Below, one piece after another: positions 1 to 14,300 of a DNA stretch of 64,000 bases (position 1 is its first letter; every line of letters starts with the position of its first letter). The notes beneath the pieces are model-generated. The model did no database searches. It was not told the DNA's origin and was given only the letters and a program-made list of their open reading frames with translations. Source of the stretch: Anopheles merus (taxonomy: Eukaryota > Arthropoda > Insecta > Diptera > Culicidae); contig NC_054082.1 in the NCBI RefSeq assembly GCF_017562075.2, forward strand, positions 36,635,442-36,699,441, read 5' to 3'. The translations under genes were made by a program, and so were the position numbers.

Positions 1-73
1 TGATCAATCACGGATGATCGGATTGTGCCAAGTTCTTTAAATAATTATCCCTCTCCAATGTCAACACATACCG

Positions 74-76
<3 letters not shown>

Positions 77-113
<37 letters not shown>
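77..113. repeat. (CA)n microsatellite
   Basis: An uninterrupted CA dinucleotide run of about 18 units. No gene is nearby in the window. Confidence 0.95.
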
Positions 114-114
<1 letters not shown>

Positions 115-3100
115 GTGCTACAAACGGAAGGAACTGATCGTTGCGACAATGCTTTTTCGTTAAGCTAAATTACTTCCGTTCCGTGGTGAATGATCCCGTC
201 CGCCGTAGGTGATATCTTCACCCGTGGATCAGCTCATATCCGGATGAATGCACTGCCCTGCAATTTATGCCTACTGTGGCCGAAGTCTGATGAACAAAAA
301 AAAGCACATTATCGTGCATTTATTCACCCTGGTTTGTTTTATACGGCGCAATAATGACGCAAAACGCAACGAATGGACCGATCCCTCTATTCCCAAAACG
401 CACACCGGAAAGCATCATCGTCGCGATCGATGCGTATCGTGATCTTTGCTTTATTGGTGGAATTTTTACGGTCGATAAATTTTACTAAAATGACACCCAC
501 TACCAGCTTTTAAAGCACAACCAGTCCCACAGCGGGATCGTCATTTCTTGCCACGCTTGGGACAGCTTCCGCCTGTTAAACAGATACTCGCAATAGCATT
601 GTTACCCTATCACTCCATGACACACGGTCGCTTTAACATGGTTCGGCAGATGAGAAAATCGCCCTGGAAGCGAGCGGTATAAATTTTCAATGTCATGAGC
701 ATGGACAAGAGCAACAACCAAGCAAATACGAACACTACCGGCCCCATAACCTTTGCCTCGTGCACCAAATCGAGTACCGCAGATCCAGCCACTGCACCAA
801 AGAATCTATCCCACTCTCTGTGCGCGATCACACTACCACGCGGCGATAATTGTTGTTTCAATAAATTTTAAATTCCTCACTTTATGATCGGGCGTACGTG
901 CGACCACAGGCAAGCAAACAAGAATTCCAACCATCTAAAGTCACACACCGGGGACCTTGGCCCATTCGGCTCGGTTAAGGAATAGGTTGCAGATGTTCGA
1001 ACCAAAACCGTATGACAACACCCGGGAGAAGTTAAAGTGGCGGAACTACGAGAATAGTTCTATTTATGTTGTCCCAATGAAATAATGCTCGACATGTAGA
1101 GGAACGTCTCGGTGTACTTCTCGTGATGCCAGCATCAACACCTCATATGCAGCTGCATTTAAGTTTCATTCGAGCAGTGAGACATATGTACTTGTTTTGA
1201 TGTATACATTATACGTTTATTTACTAATTTTCATGCCATCGAATTTTGAAAATAACTGGACATGTTTGGGCCATAACAAAGCTGACGAAGGCCTAATTTT
1301 GTAAACATCAATGCACTGCACAAACCATAATAATGTGCAACAGCATCAGCAATAATCCATCCATTGATTGGTTCTAGCGAAAACAAATAACAGCAATCAA
1401 ATGACCTTTCGAACTGACCTCGAACAATCGGCACACACTTGCTGCTCGTGTTGTGTTGAAACTAATTGCAACAAATAAATGACAACTAATGTATTTGAGC
1501 GCACACACTAACATAAGCGTTCCCTCAGATGTGGTGTTCGCAAAACGTGCCAGAATCCAAAGAGATGGAACGGGAAAGTGTGTTTACCGATCGATTTGAC
1601 CGTCGCCATCTGACTGAGGTTGTTAATTTTGTTATGCAGATATTTCGCAGCAAAGGTCAAGAAACAGGTTTTGCACCATCACTTCGCAGCCGAAGCATGA
1701 GTCATGCCCAAGCGGGACAACCGCAGCCAAGAAATGTGTGAAGAAACCGTGAGCTTCATCGGTTCATCGGAACTATCGATAAAACATGGGGCCGGGCCCG
1801 TGACACCAACACGTACCTTCATCGTCATTGTCGTCCTCGTCCACATGATGATCGATTGAGTCGCGTGCCATGAAAGACACAACAGTAATAGTGTAACAGT
1901 TTGATTGCACGTGTAACATACAAAATTAATAATAAAGTAGAAATGACTTTCCCACATATAATAAACACAACACGCTTAGGTGCATCGATTGCCCTTTGTC
2001 GGTTATGGTGATTGGTTTGATGTTATATAAATAATACCCACTCACACATACACAAAAACCAATTTAAAGCAGAAGATTACATTGCTTCAAACACCAAATA
2101 CGCTCTAGCGATGATTATCATAAATCGATTATTGTGGATGGATAGGAAGTGATCCAAAGGCTTTTGAAGGTCGAACTGCCGCAGAAGAGCAGTGTCTGAC
2201 ATTGGAGACATCGATCAATAAGATGAATCTTAATGTTAACCACGCCAAACTTCCACAAACAACAGAGAAGCTACATATCGTTAGCGCACTCCACACAAAA
2301 AAGGGTTGGAACAGGGAAATTAGATTCTATTTCAAGAAAATGCTGAAACCAACCTAATCGAGTGCTAATATTATTCAACGAAATCTTTTAAAATTGATCT
2401 CCTGAGGATTAGCCCGGAATGGAGGTTGCTGATGGACGATGGCAGTGTCCTAAAACCTGTCGATGAGTCGTAGCGGTTTGCGATTATAGCCTACCCCAAC
2501 AGGGATTTGTCCAGCAGGGCGTAACATGCCCATTACAGAGGCAGCCACGTGTGGCATTGGGACTGTTCATCAAGCAAAGTAGCACTAAATCCATAGAAAA
2601 TGGAAACAGTTCGACACGCATGTGTCTGGTCGCGAAAGTTTTATGGCGAAAAGTATTATAGCGAATGAGTCAAAATGTATCAAACTGATATCGCTAATTG
2701 AAATCGATAGCTTGTCAGATGTAACCACTTCACGATACATTTCAGACAAGGAAGAAGAATGTTTTATTTGCAATTATCAAAACAACATTTACAGAAGCGC
2801 TTAAGGCATTCTTACTATAGAAACTTTTAAAGACGTTTCAGAATGGTTTCTGCATTTATGCGCCATTCTTAGTGATTCGCGTTTTTGAGTTTGGGAAAAG
2901 TTTTTTGTTCAATTTTCAGTGATCCAGCACTAACAAAAACGAACAATCCTTCCAAAACACATCTCATACGAGCATATGTTACGCCAAACTAAACTTTACC
3001 AGCAGTGCCAACACAGTACCCCTCAGTGCATCTTCATCATCACTGGAAGTGCATTGAGGGGTTTAGCATCGTTGCAGATAACTTTATTGATGGATTTAAT

Positions 3101-6100
3101 GCGCTGTTTTGCAGCGATGTTTAAATGCTCCAACGCTTGGGGTGAGTTACGAGCTAGCGCTATACTACTACTGCTGTCGATGCGCGAGAAATAAGTGCAG
3201 CAGCGCCATAAATATTGCAAGATATTGCGAGCGGATTTTATTGCAATCCGGAAAATGGTGCACCTTGCATATTTCTCGCACGGATGGTGTTGTTGGCGAT
3301 GGAACACCGGGACGCACTTTATGCTTATCATCACGCATCAATAAGAGCCGTTACATTTCACGTGATATTTTCTGTGTTTTGTCATTTGTTAAAGTGCATC
3401 TCCGTTGTTATATGATGTCAGCAAGTGTCATTTACATGATTTCTTTTCCATATTTCTACAAAAAAAATAATGTTCTTGTTTGTCTAACTGCGGTTTATAC
3501 AAGAAAGAAGCTTCAACATCCTGTTAAATTTCAAATCAAAGATTAGGTCGACTAACAGTTAGATTATCTGACAGTCAACCTGGTCTGAACTCAAACTCTT
3601 TTAGTATCGCCTGAATGTTATCTTTTAAATCTTCTTCATACCTTGCACATCCAAAATAACTTATTACGCTGTGAGTATACTGCTACCTTTCCCACAAACT
3701 GCCCGCAACAAACCACCCATACCACTGTAGATAAACACCCTTTAGCCAGCGGTGTGTTACACGGTTGATAGCAACGCAAAAGTGCATCGATGCACCTAAT
3801 TCACGCTGGCCTGTTCCCTACCACTGTCTTCCACCCTAAGCTGACCGGTTTAAATTTTCAGCATCCGTTCCAATCTGTTCCGCCCGCCTCTTCCGTTCGG
3901 CTGACGGCGTAGAAAGTTACGGCAGAATCGCGAACGCAAAACACGTCTCCTCCACGCCGACGAGTCAACTCGGCGCAATCCGCGGGAAAGTGAACACGGC
4001 GGCGCGCTCAGCACGGTGTACGATCGGCATCGTCAGGGGGCAAACACTCAGTGCAACCATTTCAAACGGGGTATTCATGGGATGCGGTGCGCACTGTTCA
4101 CCGTACACACAGGTTTAGCCAGTTTGATAGCGCGAAGTGGGAAACCGCCAGGACCGGGTCAGTTTGGACAACTGGCAGGACATCTTCCCAAGCGTTTGCG
4201 CCACAGTCTAATCGCGATCCACCATCACATCGCAGCGTGGACACATGAAAAGCATGTACTTGGGGAAGGGATTCCGAAGCACTGTGACGGGTCATAGTTA
4301 TTTCAGTGTGCTCATTCCACCAAACTGCCGCCGCCGTGGTTTGTAGCGCGGGCACCTGTTTCGGGCACGTATCTATCCTCGTTCGATAGTTGGACCGACC
4401 GATCTTCGCGTACAACTCGAAACTGAGCACGCCTTAGCCTTAGACTACCAGGGTCACCGAACTCGCAGACATGTGTCTGTGTGGATTAGTAGTACACTGA
4501 GGGCATTCGTTTGCTAATGGGACCGTGCTTCTGCACCCTGAAATGGCACCGCGCTTATGGTGATGCACACAATTTGCAGCTTGCAATTCGGTCATTTTTA
4601 GCACTTTTACGGCTGCACACCACCAGGGAGCGAGCATATCTCTTGCAGTGCAATGTCCAAAGAAGCATATTTTAAGAAGCGCTGGTTGCGTAGTGCCTGG
4701 GACTGTTTTTCGGTTTTCAAAACACATGCTCCCGTGCTCCCACCGCGCCATCAATTACGGAACATGTCTATCCATCCACATCATCAGCATGGGAGCGTAC
4801 ATAAATATCATTCCATAAGGAAGCGTCGTTTTCAGGGGAGAGAGTATATTCTAATGCTAAATTATTGCACATTAGCCTACATCCCATCAGAGAGGAGGTT
4901 TGGGCGACGGTGTAACACATCGCCCAAGTTGATACGATTAATTTTACATCCCATTTAAATTATACTCACACCACTCGGAACTGTAATCTTATTGAGCGTT
5001 TGACATTTTTTAACATTTTCTCCTCGCACAGGGAGCATAAAGCATGTTTCGAGAAGATACTGCTACGAACTTGTTAGTCAAATGTGTACGTCAAATGGGA
5101 GGAGAGAAAACACCCAATCTTCACATCACCGTTCCGCACCCGTTTTGCTCCACCGGTTTGTTGTGCTGTATGTTGTGCACGAAAAACTGGCTGCCACGTA
5201 GAAAACGATTTTCCATGTTTATTTTCAATCACGCCCGGCATCGGCATCCGTGCCCGGCCCTCTGCACTAGAACCGGCAGAACCTGCCACGCTGGCATATG
5301 CCGATGCAATATGCATCTTGCGCCTCTCGTCCGCACACACATGCACAACGTACCACAATGTGGTACGGATTCCTGCCGAACGTGCAGCTCCAAACTCAGT
5401 GTACCTTTCGTGGCATAGATTAAAGCACCTCGCCGTAGCGGCCCTGGTCGCAGCGGATAGAAGACCTTTTTTCTGGACCAAAATGCATTCACCGCATGCA
5501 TATCGCAGACCGGCAGGTGCATGACAACACGGCCCACCTTCGGTCGTGCTGTTAGTTTACCGCGGCAGTATACACACACAGAGAGACGGGCAGGCAGGCG
5601 GAGAAGATGGGTTTTTCTTTCCACCGCAAAGTGCTACGTTGCGCGACCAACGCGACACCGTACACACTTTGAAGCAAAGGCAGTACACACTACTTCGCCA
5701 GAGGATTTCTGACAGCCACACGGTGACGGAGAGCATTTTTCCATGTGTGTCCTCCTCCCTCCCGGACACACGCCGTACCACTTTGCCGGCGTTCGGTTTG
5801 CGACGGTTATAGATTGGAATGGAAGGTTTTCTTTGTTGTAGTTTATTTGCACCATCTGCTGTATCACCTACTTGCCCCAGCCGCGGGTCAGAATAAAACA
5901 AATCATTCCGAGAACCGTGTACTAATACACATCCCGGCAACTCGCGAGTGGTGCGCCCTGTGGGGGAGATTTTTTGTAAATTAGAAAAAAATGGTCCCAA
6001 CACAAGGGTTGTAGCCAGCAACAGTTTGTTTGTATTATTCAGAATATATGTATATATTTAAGAGTGTTTGTAATAAAATGATGAAATAAAGGCTAGCCGA

Positions 6101-8000
6101 ATAATAATCCTTCTACAAATGCATTTTTTCACAAGTAAATGTAAGCTTTACAAGCAAACAAAAATTTGTCTTGTTCGTTGAGTTTTCTCTCATCCAATAT
6201 TCCTTATGATTGAAATTAAATTTAAAGGCTTTTTTCAAAGTAGATTAACACAAAAGATTTAAAAATACAATTATAAGAAGACACTCATTAGTTATCGTGT
6301 TATCTAGTAGCAATGTGATGAATATTTATGCCAGAAAAATGACACAAATCAAACCTTCAAGTGACAACGTAAACGGTAGCGTCCGCAAGACCCAAGTGCG
6401 TCATCATTCGCATTACACTGACGCGCAAAAGTGGAAATGGATATATAAAAAAAAGAAACACCAGCGTCGTTGAAAAACTTTTAATTGAAACAACAAAGCA
6501 TAAAGCACGACCGCTCTATCTAGTGGTTCGCATAATCATTGCGAGTAAAACAAAAAAAAACAACAACAAAACCAAAACACCAGTAGCACTGCAAATCATA
6601 ACTGGATAACCAGTGAGCAAACGGTTCCCATCGTACCATTGCTATCCCGGTTTCACGCCTCGTTTGCCTTTGCGCCAGCTGATGCTGTGGGGTCAAATTT
6701 GCTCTGGACTAATTTGTCAAAATTTAAGCGCCACACATAAACACGGGCACCCGGAAAATTTAGCCTCAACTATTGCCATCAAAATTTAGCGCTGTTTTGT
6801 GGGGACCAGTAGCAAAGCTCTCCGCTATCCCTCTTGATGTGCCTTCATCTTCCTGTCTAACACCATGGAAACAGCGATGGTGGCGCAAAGCGAATTGTTT
6901 TCCCAGCCTGCTTATAGGTGTTGCAATAAAACATTATCGCTCAGTGTGGTGCTTTAATTTGCCACCTGAAATTTGCTGCCAGCCGACGGTGGTGGTGTGC
7001 TACGAAAGTGAAATGAATAAAATGAATAATAAAAACGCATACGAAACTAACTACAATTATTTACGAGCGTGGTAAAATATCCACTGTAATAGAGCAGCTT
7101 AGGTGAAGGCACGAGATAAGTAGTTCATTATTTATACTCAACTCATCTTATTGTCCAATCATCTAATTTCAAATATTGTTTTTTGGTATTTCCTTCATCA
7201 CCACTAGCTCTCATTATTGTTCGACACGTGTCCAGCCAGTGTTACGTATCAATGGAGCAAAATTATACCCTAATCATCGACCTACGATTTTTGGGGCATT
7301 CTCTTCAATGTTTTGCTCCAAATCCGCTTTAACATTTGGTTGATTAAACATTAACGGAACACAATGCACCAAAATAGCTCAATCAAATCCGCAATGTTTT
7401 CCTGTGCACAGTTAGTGCAATCTTTCTTCAAACTGCTTCTGTTTAAATTGTAGCACACATAAAATAAACCGTTCGAAATTGGGAAGGGTGGTTAAAAAAA
7501 TCGACCGCCAAAGATCACTTGCAGCGGAAGCTCAATACAATTTGATTTATAACATACTCATCTGCCACTCATAGCTATGTACTGCTAGCACACTCGTGTG
7601 AAGAAAATGAATAAAACACAACAACACAACCTGTTAAAACCGCGGGTTAAGCGGAAATTATCTTGATGAAGCGAAAATAATCGAATCAAACCGACCGGTA
7701 TTAGATTTTCGTACCGGCACACAACACTCGACCACTGCTATCCACATTCGAACCATCCAATCCAACCGTAGGAAGATCGTACACTCTAGAGCGGCAGCGC
7801 ACAGGGCAAACCGATAGATAGACTTTCACTCGGGTATCGTCGCACGAACGGAGATACAAATTTTCTTCCCGTTAGCACGACACAAACAAACCACTTTCTG
7901 GCTTCTATTCAAAGCGATAGAAGCGCTGCCGAGGCTCCGGACGAAGCACAGTGAGGACCACGCTCAACAGAATGACCGTGTGCACCACCATCGGCCACTA

Positions 8001-8038
8001 TCGGTCAGTTTATGTTTAATGTTGCAGAAGATAAGACA
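8001..8038 (+). promoter_or_regulatory. Candidate initiator-DPE core promoter
   Basis: GGTCAGTT matches the insect initiator, with A+1 at 8007. AGACA at 8034-8038 sits exactly at +28 to +32 and fits the DPE consensus RGWYV. It lies at the end of a GC-richer island. No downstream coding exon was found, so this is a motif-only prediction. Confidence 0.2.
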
Positions 8039-10648
8039 GCCAAGCGCCTAATCACATGGAGCGGAATGTTATTTGGACTTCTCTTTTCTGACTCAGCCGG
8101 TGGCAGCTAGCATGCTGACGATGTATGCAGTTGGTTAGCAGCGTGTTAGTTCAGATTATTACCACCTCTGTCGAGTAGGAATCGAAACTCTGCTTCATTT
8201 CTCGTTTCACGGTGTTTGGGGTACAGTGGGGGAAAGAATGTTTGGCCTATTACCAGAATCATAAAAAATATAAATAATAATAATCAGCTGCCATCAAGTA
8301 CAACGTGACAGTGTTTGTTCTTTGCAGCGAATTTGTCGACTCAATAATACATTATCACTTTCTCGTTCGCTAAAGACCAACACAATGAAAACTCTCATGC
8401 AGTCTCAAAGACTCAAAGGTGTCTCTTTAATCAAACCAAATACACTAAAAAGTGTGTACTCTTCAGTTCTTCTACAGCAGCATATACCTGCAGCTTTCAT
8501 CACTTGCTGTAGGAGCGGCCCATGAATTATAAAAGCATTGAGATATTGAGCACCACCAACAGAATAGACACTACAGATTGTTGATTTTAGTCGGGCAGTA
8601 ATGAAAGCCCGGACAAACTCTGAATTCCAGATTGCATCTCTGCCATCGTACGCGGCTGCCTTTCGTCACTGAAGAGTATCGATCTACTCAGGCCCGACGA
8701 CCAAAGTCACCATACATGCCCAGCCGTACTTCATCGCAGCAAACCCGTAGCATTAATTTACGGCTTTACATGCTGACATTAGCCTGCCTGGGGGACGGGG
8801 CACGTACATTCGATGTTAGACAAGCTGCCAATATTGGCCGGGGACCAACATGTGGGCCACGAGCGATACAATCATGGGTGGATTAATGTTCCTGTTTTTT
8901 GGATGGAAAAACGTTTCGCCGTCAATTTACTGGAAAGGAATGCAGCAAACCGCATTTGTTTGTACGGATCGTGCATTTTAGGGCACATTTGACATTTTGT
9001 GACAGCTTGGTTTGGCAATTGGGAACACAAATACATGTCTCAAACGCAACCCTTCACCAACAGCAGTGAGTAGTATGAAAGGAAAAAAGATCTCCACATA
9101 AAATAAAGCTGATTGGTAGAACTATTGACAAACGACCGTCGAATGTCCAAGAAAATGCTGAATATGCATATACATCATAAATAGCACAATTAGAACTTAA
9201 AAATGAACTATCGAGAGAGCAGTGCGTAAATCAAATGAACAAATTAGATTATTGCCAATTTTATTAAAACCTTTAAGAAAACAAGAACATTCTAGAAACA
9301 AGTAACAATGCTGATTCATTCGATCCAAAAAGAACATCTAAAGCTACAAAAGAACATACAACTCAAACCGACTACCCCAGGAAACTAGTAGAGAAACAGT
9401 GCCGCTCGAATAGGAAATAGTCAATAAAGCCACAATCTTTATGTTTCAGAATGAAGCTCTTCCAAAGCATTTTCAGTTGTTTTTTTCCCCACTGCGTGTG
9501 CTTGTGTGCCACTGCCAAATATTATATCTTAAGTCGGGACGATATGTATGGTTCTCACCCGTATTTGGTTGACCTGGCCAGTGCCAAGTGGGGCCCCCGA
9601 ACGCACGCTAAATAGTTGTTGCCGGCATTCTTTGGCTTCATTCATTACGGGTCGTTGTCGCCGCCTCCACACACAGCTAGGATGCGGGTTCTTTTCTATT
9701 CTGTGCCTTTCAACGTTTTAACACAGAACGCGCACCGGATGACCCGATTCACAACCGATGACGCATGGTTCTTATTTTTTTCAGATATCTTTAGAAAATA
9801 TAACACAATTTATGACAAGCAATGGGTCATCGAGTTTCGACCGTCACGGTTACTGGTTATAATTTATAGAAATGGCTGATAATATACAGAATGAATAACA
9901 CAATTCATACAATTAGGAGTGCGTATTCTTCCTTTACCCAAATGAACTAGGTTCCTCCAGTTACTGACAGCTTAGCGAGGGAGCAAAAAAAAGAAGAAAA
10001 CCAGATCAATATTCCCTTAGTTTCTTTAAAGGTCACACACAGTTTCGAGATTTGTTTAACTTTTTCAGCCATTCGCCATGTAACGCATAACGACGACTGC
10101 TGCGCTCTGACGCATGTGTGTTCCAATACATGGTCGCAAAGCAAACCTCATGTTGCAACGTGTTCGTTAACTGCCACCCCACAACCACGTGTCATAAAAA
10201 TGAACACACATGTGCATCGCTAAGCTGTGAACACAAAAAAAAAGAAAGGAATTGGGAGCGTAAAACTACCCAAAACCCAAAATTAGCTCCGAAACCATAC
10301 CGAGCTTGTTATACCGCACGGTCCGGTAATATTAGGAAATCAATACTGTCCTCAAATAGTGTGTCCACTTTTAGCGAACTAAATATGTTTTCCTCATGAC
10401 TTTTACCATGCTGCTACGTTCCTAAATATAATCCAAAATATAGCATTTTTGAAGGGCCCGCATTTAAATGGCAACCATATTTAATGCATTAAAAAACACA
10501 TAACACCAATTTCAAACACCTTCGGCGAGGAATGCTAACAGCCCTAATGAAGGGCTCGGTAAACGTCAGAGCCATTTCTTCGCCAGACAAAACAACATCC
10601 CGCAGGTAGCCTAAGCAAAATGGTCTTTTCTTTTGCTCTCGGTACATT

Positions 10649-10716
10649 AAACGAAAAAAAAAACAGAAAACAATGTTTGCACAGCATACCGGCGCTTACT
10701 GTTTTTTTTTTCGTTT
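10649..10716. repeat. Perfect 18-bp inverted repeat
   Basis: The left arm at 10649-10666 reads AAACG, ten A, CAG. The right arm at 10699-10716 is its exact reverse complement. The spacer is 32 bp. It would fold as a hairpin or could be the remains of a small palindromic element. Confidence 0.85.
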
Positions 10717-10969
10717 GGTTGGTGCCAAGAATGGTGCGCGGTGGTACTTCACGCGCCATAAGGAATGCTGCTCCTGGTGAAAATTCCCCCCTTTCAAGTT
10801 GGCCAGCGGTTCAAGTTGTTTTGTGAGCAACTAAAAAAGAGCCACAACAAACGTATGGGGGCCACCACTTGCTCGACTCGCTGCCAGCCAGAGGATCATA
10901 ATAGCATAACTTCTTGAGAAGCATATGCTCTGTTGTGCACGTAAAAGTGGGTCCGGTTTCAGGCGAATA

Positions 10970-11317
10970 CAGTCTGTTCCCGAGTTACGCGGTTCTCGAC
11001 TTACGCGGATTCGGAGATACGCGGTTGTCTAAATTTGACAGATCACATGTCAACTCAGTACAATTTGCTTCAAGTTCGGTAAAAGTTGCATTTTTACTAA
11101 CAAATTGAAACCGCTTAAAAGCCAGAAAAATTAGAATTTTCTGCACGATTCATATCAAATAAATAATAAAGTGTATAAAAGTACTAAATTGAATAAAAAA
11201 ACTCCGAGTAATCAATAGTATTTTATTCAAAAAATGTGAAATTCGACCTACGCGGATATTCGAGTTACGCGGATTCGCCGGGAACGCAGAAACCGCGCAG
11301 AACTCGGGAACAGACTG
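10970..11317. mobile_element. MITE of Tc1/mariner-pogo type
   Basis: This is a 348-bp non-coding element bounded by the 17-bp exact terminal inverted repeat CAGTCTGTTCCCGAGTT at 10970-10986 and its reverse complement at 11301-11317. It is flanked on both sides by TA (10968-10969 and 11318-11319), the target duplication typical of the Tc1/mariner superfamily. Both ends carry subterminal copies of a TTACGCGG-like word, probably transposase-binding repeats. The interior is AT-rich and has no transposase frame, so the element is non-autonomous. Confidence 0.85.
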
Positions 11318-14300
11318 TACTTTCTTATTTTTGAGTGGTTTCCTGAGTGCAGAAAATACTAATTAGAATTTAACAGCAAATATTTTCGGTTATTTGCTGA
11401 GACTAAATTAAAACACATAAATTGATTTGCTTACACAACGGATCTTTGTTCGTACTAACACAATGGTATGCAATCTTTGTAAATGGTAAAAAGAATCAGA
11501 CTATCAGACTAAACACAAAAACCAACCTCAACTTAATTGAATCTGCAATAGAATAGTTCCTGCTTCCTAGTTGCTGGTCAGACAACCAAAACAAAACCGA
11601 CCAAACAACGTCCAATTGTTTTCTTTTCTAACCATCACACACATACACACACCACAAACCATCCAACAAACGCACGCAATCAGCAAAGTTTAATTTATCC
11701 ACCTCTGCCCGTCGGACTAGCCCTAGCGGTTTTCCTAGGGTAGATTGACATAGCCCGTCACATCCCGCATGGCGCTCATCCGGAAAATGGGCACGGGGCA
11801 AGCACAAGGGGTCGACAGCACGCAGGTTAGCACGAGCGGTCGTCGTCAGTTTCCGGTCGAACCGTGCTCGGCGCAGTTCGTTACCAGCTGATGATGTTGG
11901 AGATAATTTTAGTAGTAACAGGGTGTAACCATCACCAGGAGTGTTTTTTTATAACAGTGCAGTGATGGAAACCACACTTTAATTTTGTTATTTTATTATG
12001 TTTGAAAATCACACACATAAATCTGTAGCTGAATAATTTTTATATAAATAAAAAAAACATTTTTGCTGACCAAACAAGCAACACTAAAGAGATAGCTAAT
12101 GTTACTGTCAATAGTGACCACCTCCCAATCCAAAAACCCCAACACATACAAACACACACAAACACGTATGTTTCAAAAACGTTCGAAAATACGTGCCTTT
12201 TTCAGAGACAAAAGAGACACACACACACGCAATAGAAACATGAAATAAAAGCCACCCGACCACCGTACTTCCGGTAATGGAGCAAGCGGCGGACGGCAAC
12301 GGCAACGGTGGTTAGTTTTCGCTTCTTTCCTCCCACAAAAACAACCCCAACCAACACACCCTTGTCTCGTGGTAGGGGGGACCGGGCGACAGGGAAGCAT
12401 GGAATTTGTGATGGACACCCCTTACGACCCCACCCCCTCCCTTTATCCCCTCCACTCACAGTACAATCCATGTAGGGGTTCGTTTAACGCTCAGTTGGGA
12501 TAAGCAATTTCCCGGATTTCAACTAAACACCTCTCCAAAACAGCCCTAACCGGCTTCCTCTTGCACAGGTCACAGCAGCTTGCACCACATACGCGGGATG
12601 AATTTTCCTAGTTTATCATCAGTTTTCTTATGCTGCAATGATGTGTTGTAGCCTCATCTCATTTTCTCTATTGCCTTTGTGGCATTTGTGTTTTTTTTTC
12701 CTTTTCCCTCCATTTCACCGGTTCACCAGTTCCCTTGTTAACTCTGACCTTTCCTCTCTCTCTCTCTCTTACGTCGCGGACCTATTGAAGTTTGTTTATG
12801 TCGGGGGCTTGGTGGTTGTGGGTTTCTTTACTCTTTCTCTTCTACAGTCTTTCTCCAAGTATCTCCTTGTCTTTCTTTTTCTCTCTTTCTCTCTCTCATC
12901 ACTTTTCCTCCACATCTTTCGTAATCAATTGCCGTACCACCATTCATGCGGTACACCTTTTTACTATCCCGACTGTGGGGCCTTCTTTTCCAATGCGGCC
13001 GCCGCAAAATAGAAATGAAATGAAACCCATCCGTAGGCAGGGTAGAGGGGACGCGGCGACGCGGCTACGCGAACATGGACCGCGTGCTGCTGGCGTGCTC
13101 AATTTTGCCTACACGATTTCCAACCCAACACTTTCTCATTCTTTTGCGCGGGGCCCGCCATTTCACGGACCTTTGCGACGCGTTTAGAGAGTGGCGCGGT
13201 TCGAGATTCGACGGCACGATGATGAACAATTAATGCGCGAGAATGTAGAAACACACTTTACCCCCAAAACAAATTAACAATCGAATTATTAAGCTTACTA
13301 CAGCCATTTAGAAAAACAAAATTAAGCTACACCTACCCCCACACTTTACGGCGCGCGATCGTTGTGCTCCGAGGTCTTCCGCCACGAAAAAAGGGCCACA
13401 CCACAGCATCCGTGCGGCGCGGAGTCGATGCGAAGCAACTGGCCGGGTATTGGTATTCCGCCAAACAGGGTGGCGAGAGGGAAGAGGGGACAAACTATAC
13501 ACGCCAAACTGGTATTCACACTTGAAAGCAGCGCGACGACAGCGGCAGCGACCCGCGGTAGCTGGTTCGTGGCGTGAAAGAGAGAAACCACAGCGTTTTC
13601 AATCGAAAACGCGAAACGGGGAACGAATCCAAACGCGAAACGCGACCGCCAGAGACGAAGGCGGCGAGCAAAACAAACACAGAGCGCAACACCAGCAACT
13701 GGCAGCATGGGGGGGGGAGGCCAACACTGTCGTTAGAATGGATGAAACAGGAAATCCTGCTACACGGTTTGGCTCTGCTGGCTGCTGCTAGTGCTGTGGA
13801 GGAAATGGAAGCCACGGACGGGAGGTGATTTTCATTTTCCCGCCGATCGTCGTCCCAAGTCCCCGCGTTAGACGCGCGCCGGACGATAGCGAAGGAAGTA
13901 CGCTCAAATTTGGAAGGTTAGTTTTGGGTTTGTTTTTCGATTCTCCGAAATGTTACACACAGGCACGCCCGCCGCCCGCTCATCCAACGACGCAATTGGC
14001 TCGGGGGGCGCTCCTCGCAGTGAATTGTGCTGCGAAAGAATCGAATACGAAAGTGTCTTTTGCCCCCTTCGCCTACACGTGCGCACCCAAACCAAATGGT
14101 TCGACACTTTGATCTGCACACACCACACACAAACCACACGCTGCTGCTGGAAACTCTCATCATACCACTAACACACACACACACACGAGCACACAAAAAA
14201 CACACCAGCAATTATGGAAATTAAAACATCATTTCCACCCCTTCATCACGACGCCACTGCTCGCCCGCCCGGCTCCGTTTGTTTTTGTTTTGATTCTGCT

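Larger units (their letters stand above)
1..10969. other. Gene-free stretch, left arm part 1
   Basis: No reading frame here looks like a conserved protein or joins to another exon. The sequence is AT-rich with moderately GC-rich islands near 3.85-4.45 kb, 5.05-5.75 kb and 7.65-8.05 kb, which could be promoters or untranslated exons of a gene lying mostly outside the window. It contains a CA microsatellite near the left end, a strong hairpin at 3018-3062 and a perfect inverted repeat at 10649-10716. A 44-residue frame on the minus strand near 610-745 has one hydrophobic segment but no family match that I recognise. Confidence 0.6.

Noticed and set aside
2976..3546. 145-codon frame in AT-rich DNA
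   Set aside because: The start is a non-ATG codon, composition is Cys/Tyr/Arg-biased with no recognisable domain, and it spans a hairpin. Chance is more likely.
7900..7991. Signal-peptide-like minus-strand frame starting MVVHTVILLSVVLTVL
   Set aside because: It stops after 28 codons with no convincing donor before the stop, so it cannot be tied to a gene.
12638..13187. Two overlapping hydrophobic frames that could be membrane proteins
   Set aside because: The sequence is CT-rich low-complexity DNA that encodes Leu, Ser and Phe by composition; no splice partners or conserved motifs.
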